Shown: positions 6,968 through 7,853 of the stretch, piece by piece
Numbering within the stretch: position 1 is the stretch's first letter
Layout of the letters: each line of letters starts with the position of its first letter
DNA from: DATAEU01 sp046724395
GTDB lineage: Bacteria > Actinomycetota > UBA4738 > HRBIN12
Assembly (NCBI GenBank): GCA_046724395.1
Contig: JBKOWM010000027.1
Span: forward strand, 1 to 7,853
Length of the DNA stretch: 7,853 bases
Reading direction: 5' to 3'
The notes under the pieces: model-generated
Seen by the model: only the letters and a program-made list of their open reading frames with translations
Databases searched by the model: none
Told to the model about the DNA's origin: nothing
Program-made: the position numbers and the translations under genes

Positions 6968-7213
6968 CTAGATGATGAACGAGAACGCGATGCCGAACAG
7001 CGCGAGCGCCTCGATGAGGCCGATGCCGATGAACATCGTCGCGCGCACCTGACCCGCATATTCGGGCTGGCGCGCCATCGCCTCGACGGCGTGGCCGATG
7101 AGGATGCCGAGACCCACGCCCGGGCCGATCGCCGCGAGCCCGATCACGAGGCCCCGCCCGACGGACTTGATCGCGTCGAGGTTCCCCGTGACCTCCGCGA
7201 CGAGTCGCAACAT
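6968..7213 (-). CDS. atpE: ATP synthase Fo subunit c (proteolipid)
   Basis: Subunit c forms the membrane ring whose rotation is driven by ion flow. The 81-residue product is a two-helix hairpin. Helix 1 (about 20-42) carries an intact GxGxGxG series at Gly30-Gly36. The polar loop reads ARQPE (47-51). Helix 2 (about 57-80) carries the ion-binding Glu68 in GLIEALALFG. The Gln/Ser/Thr ligands typical of Na+ rings are not seen beside Glu68, so proton coupling is inferred. The ATG at 7213 has a perfect AAGGAGG 7 nt upstream, the strongest ribosome site in the window, as expected for the subunit needed in most copies. It starts 16 nt after the atpB stop. Confidence 0.97.
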   Translation of the reverse strand: MLRLVAEVTGNLDAIKSVGRGLVIGLAAIGPGVGLGILIGHAVEAMARQPEYAGQVRATMFIGIGLIEALALFGIAFSFII

Positions 7214-7220
7214 GACATGT

Positions 7221-7227
7221 CCTCCTT
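7221..7227 (-). promoter_or_regulatory. Strong Shine-Dalgarno (AAGGAGG) of atpE
   Basis: On the minus strand AAGGAGG lies 7 nt before the atpE ATG and 2 nt after the atpB stop codon. It is the only full-length consensus ribosome site in the operon. Several neighbouring subunits have weak or badly spaced sites. Confidence 0.85.
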
Positions 7228-7229
7228 GT

Positions 7230-7853
7230 CTAGTGCTCCTCCGCCAACGCGCCGCCGATGTACGACGACGTGAGGATGGAGAAGATGAATGCCTGCAGGA
7301 CGGCGACGAAGATCTCGAAGCCGACCAGGATGATCGACATCGCGAACGTCAGCGGAGCGAGGATCGCGAGCCATCCGGAGTCCAGCAGCGCGATCGTGCC
7401 GAGGAACGCAACCGCCAGCAGGAAGTGACCCGCGAGGAAGTTCGCCGCGAGTCGCAGCGACAGCGTGATCGGTCGAATCACGATCGTCGTGAAGAACTCG
7501 ATCACCGCGAGCAGCGGGCGGAGCCACAACGGTGCCCCCGGTGGCAGCGTGACGAGCTTCAGGTAGCCGATGAACCCGTGCTTGCGGATTCCGACGGCGT
7601 TGTAGGTGACCCACGACACGATCGCCATCGAGATCGGGAAGGCGATCCGGCTGTTGTGGGTGAAGTTGATCCCCGGAATCACCTCGAGCAAGTTGCCGAG
7701 CAGGATGAAGAAGAAGAGCGTGGCCAGAAGCGCGAGGAAGCGGTCGCCCTCGTGACCCATCATCGGAATCGCGATCTGCTCGCGGACGAACTCGATGCCC
7801 ATCTCCATCAGCGCCTGCAGCTTGCCCGGCACGATCTGCGGCTTGCGGAAGGC
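7230..7853 (-). CDS. atpB: ATP synthase Fo subunit a (5' end beyond window)
   Basis: Subunit a provides the two half-channels that bring protons to and from the c-ring. The visible 207 codons cover most of the protein. The N-terminus, probably a few tens of residues, lies beyond the right edge, and the in-frame GTG at 7832 is internal (PQIVPGKLQ). The sequence shows hydrophobic helices with LEVIPGINFTH, the essential channel Arg in LSLRLAANFLAGH (visible residue 134), and VLQAFIFSILTSSYI near the C-terminus. His143 and Glu180 occupy the places of E. coli Glu219 and His245, the reciprocal arrangement also found in many other species. The gene ends with TAG 16 nt before atpE. Confidence 0.96.
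   Translation of the reverse strand, partial: AFRKPQIVPGKLQALMEMGIEFVREQIAIPMMGHEGDRFLALLATLFFFILLGNLLEVIPGINFTHNSRIAFPISMAIVSWVTYNAVGIRKHGFIGYLKLVTLPPGAPLWLRPLLAVIEFFTTIVIRPITLSLRLAANFLAGHFLLAVAFLGTIALLDSGWLAILAPLTFAMSIILVGFEIFVAVLQAFIFSILTSSYIGGALAEEH

Noticed and set aside
6958..7059. Apparent N-terminal extension of subunit b
   Set aside because: It is an Arg/Ser-rich reading of atpE in another frame. The GTG at 6957 has a good SD and gives a normal b-subunit N-terminus.
1..7853. Novel system, CRISPR array, mobile element, tRNA or rRNA
   Set aside because: Every stretch is accounted for by conserved ATP synthase genes, murA and one short gap. No arrays, inverted terminal repeats, integrase or RNA genes were seen.

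Overview
The window is one block of genes, all transcribed on the minus strand, so they read from the right edge to the left. It holds most of a bacterial F1Fo-ATP synthase operon in the classical order atpB(partial)-atpE-atpF-atpH-atpA-atpG-atpD-atpC. An 88-base gap follows, and then murA (UDP-N-acetylglucosamine 1-carboxyvinyltransferase), which runs off the left edge. The DNA is clearly GC-rich, judged by eye and not computed, with strong G/C preference at third codon positions. That preference produces many long antisense shadow ORFs, none of which looks like a gene.

Region by region: 7230-7853 is subunit a without its N-terminus. 6968-7213 is the c-ring subunit, 6391-6957 subunit b, 5849-6388 delta, 4069-5817 alpha, 3169-4065 gamma, 1733-3163 beta and 1338-1730 epsilon. 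1250-1337 is a short gap with a likely promoter for murA, and 1-1249 is murA. The ATP synthase genes are packed with gaps of 2-31 bases, so they are almost certainly co-transcribed and partly translationally coupled. Together they encode a proton-driven rotary enzyme: a and c form the proton path, b and delta the peripheral stalk, gamma and epsilon the rotor shaft, and alpha and beta the catalytic head. Any atpI or upstream promoter lies outside the window.

The likely host is a high-GC, Gram-positive-type bacterium. An Actinobacteriota lineage is the first guess, because murA follows atpC in many actinobacteria and alpha has a long C-terminal extension. The separate atpF and atpH genes argue against mycobacteria, which carry a fused b-delta protein. 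A high-GC Chloroflexota class is not excluded. This is inference; no taxonomic search was possible.

I did not find a new biological system: this is conserved housekeeping sequence. The most unusual observation is at the left edge. The last 89 bases of murA exactly repeat an internal segment 618 bases (206 codons) away, in frame, and replace the expected C-terminal active-site segment. This is either an assembly or chimeric-read artefact, which I think more likely, or a real intragenic conversion. Other points of interest are the roughly 70-residue acidic, proline-rich tail on alpha and a putative leaderless promoter for murA.
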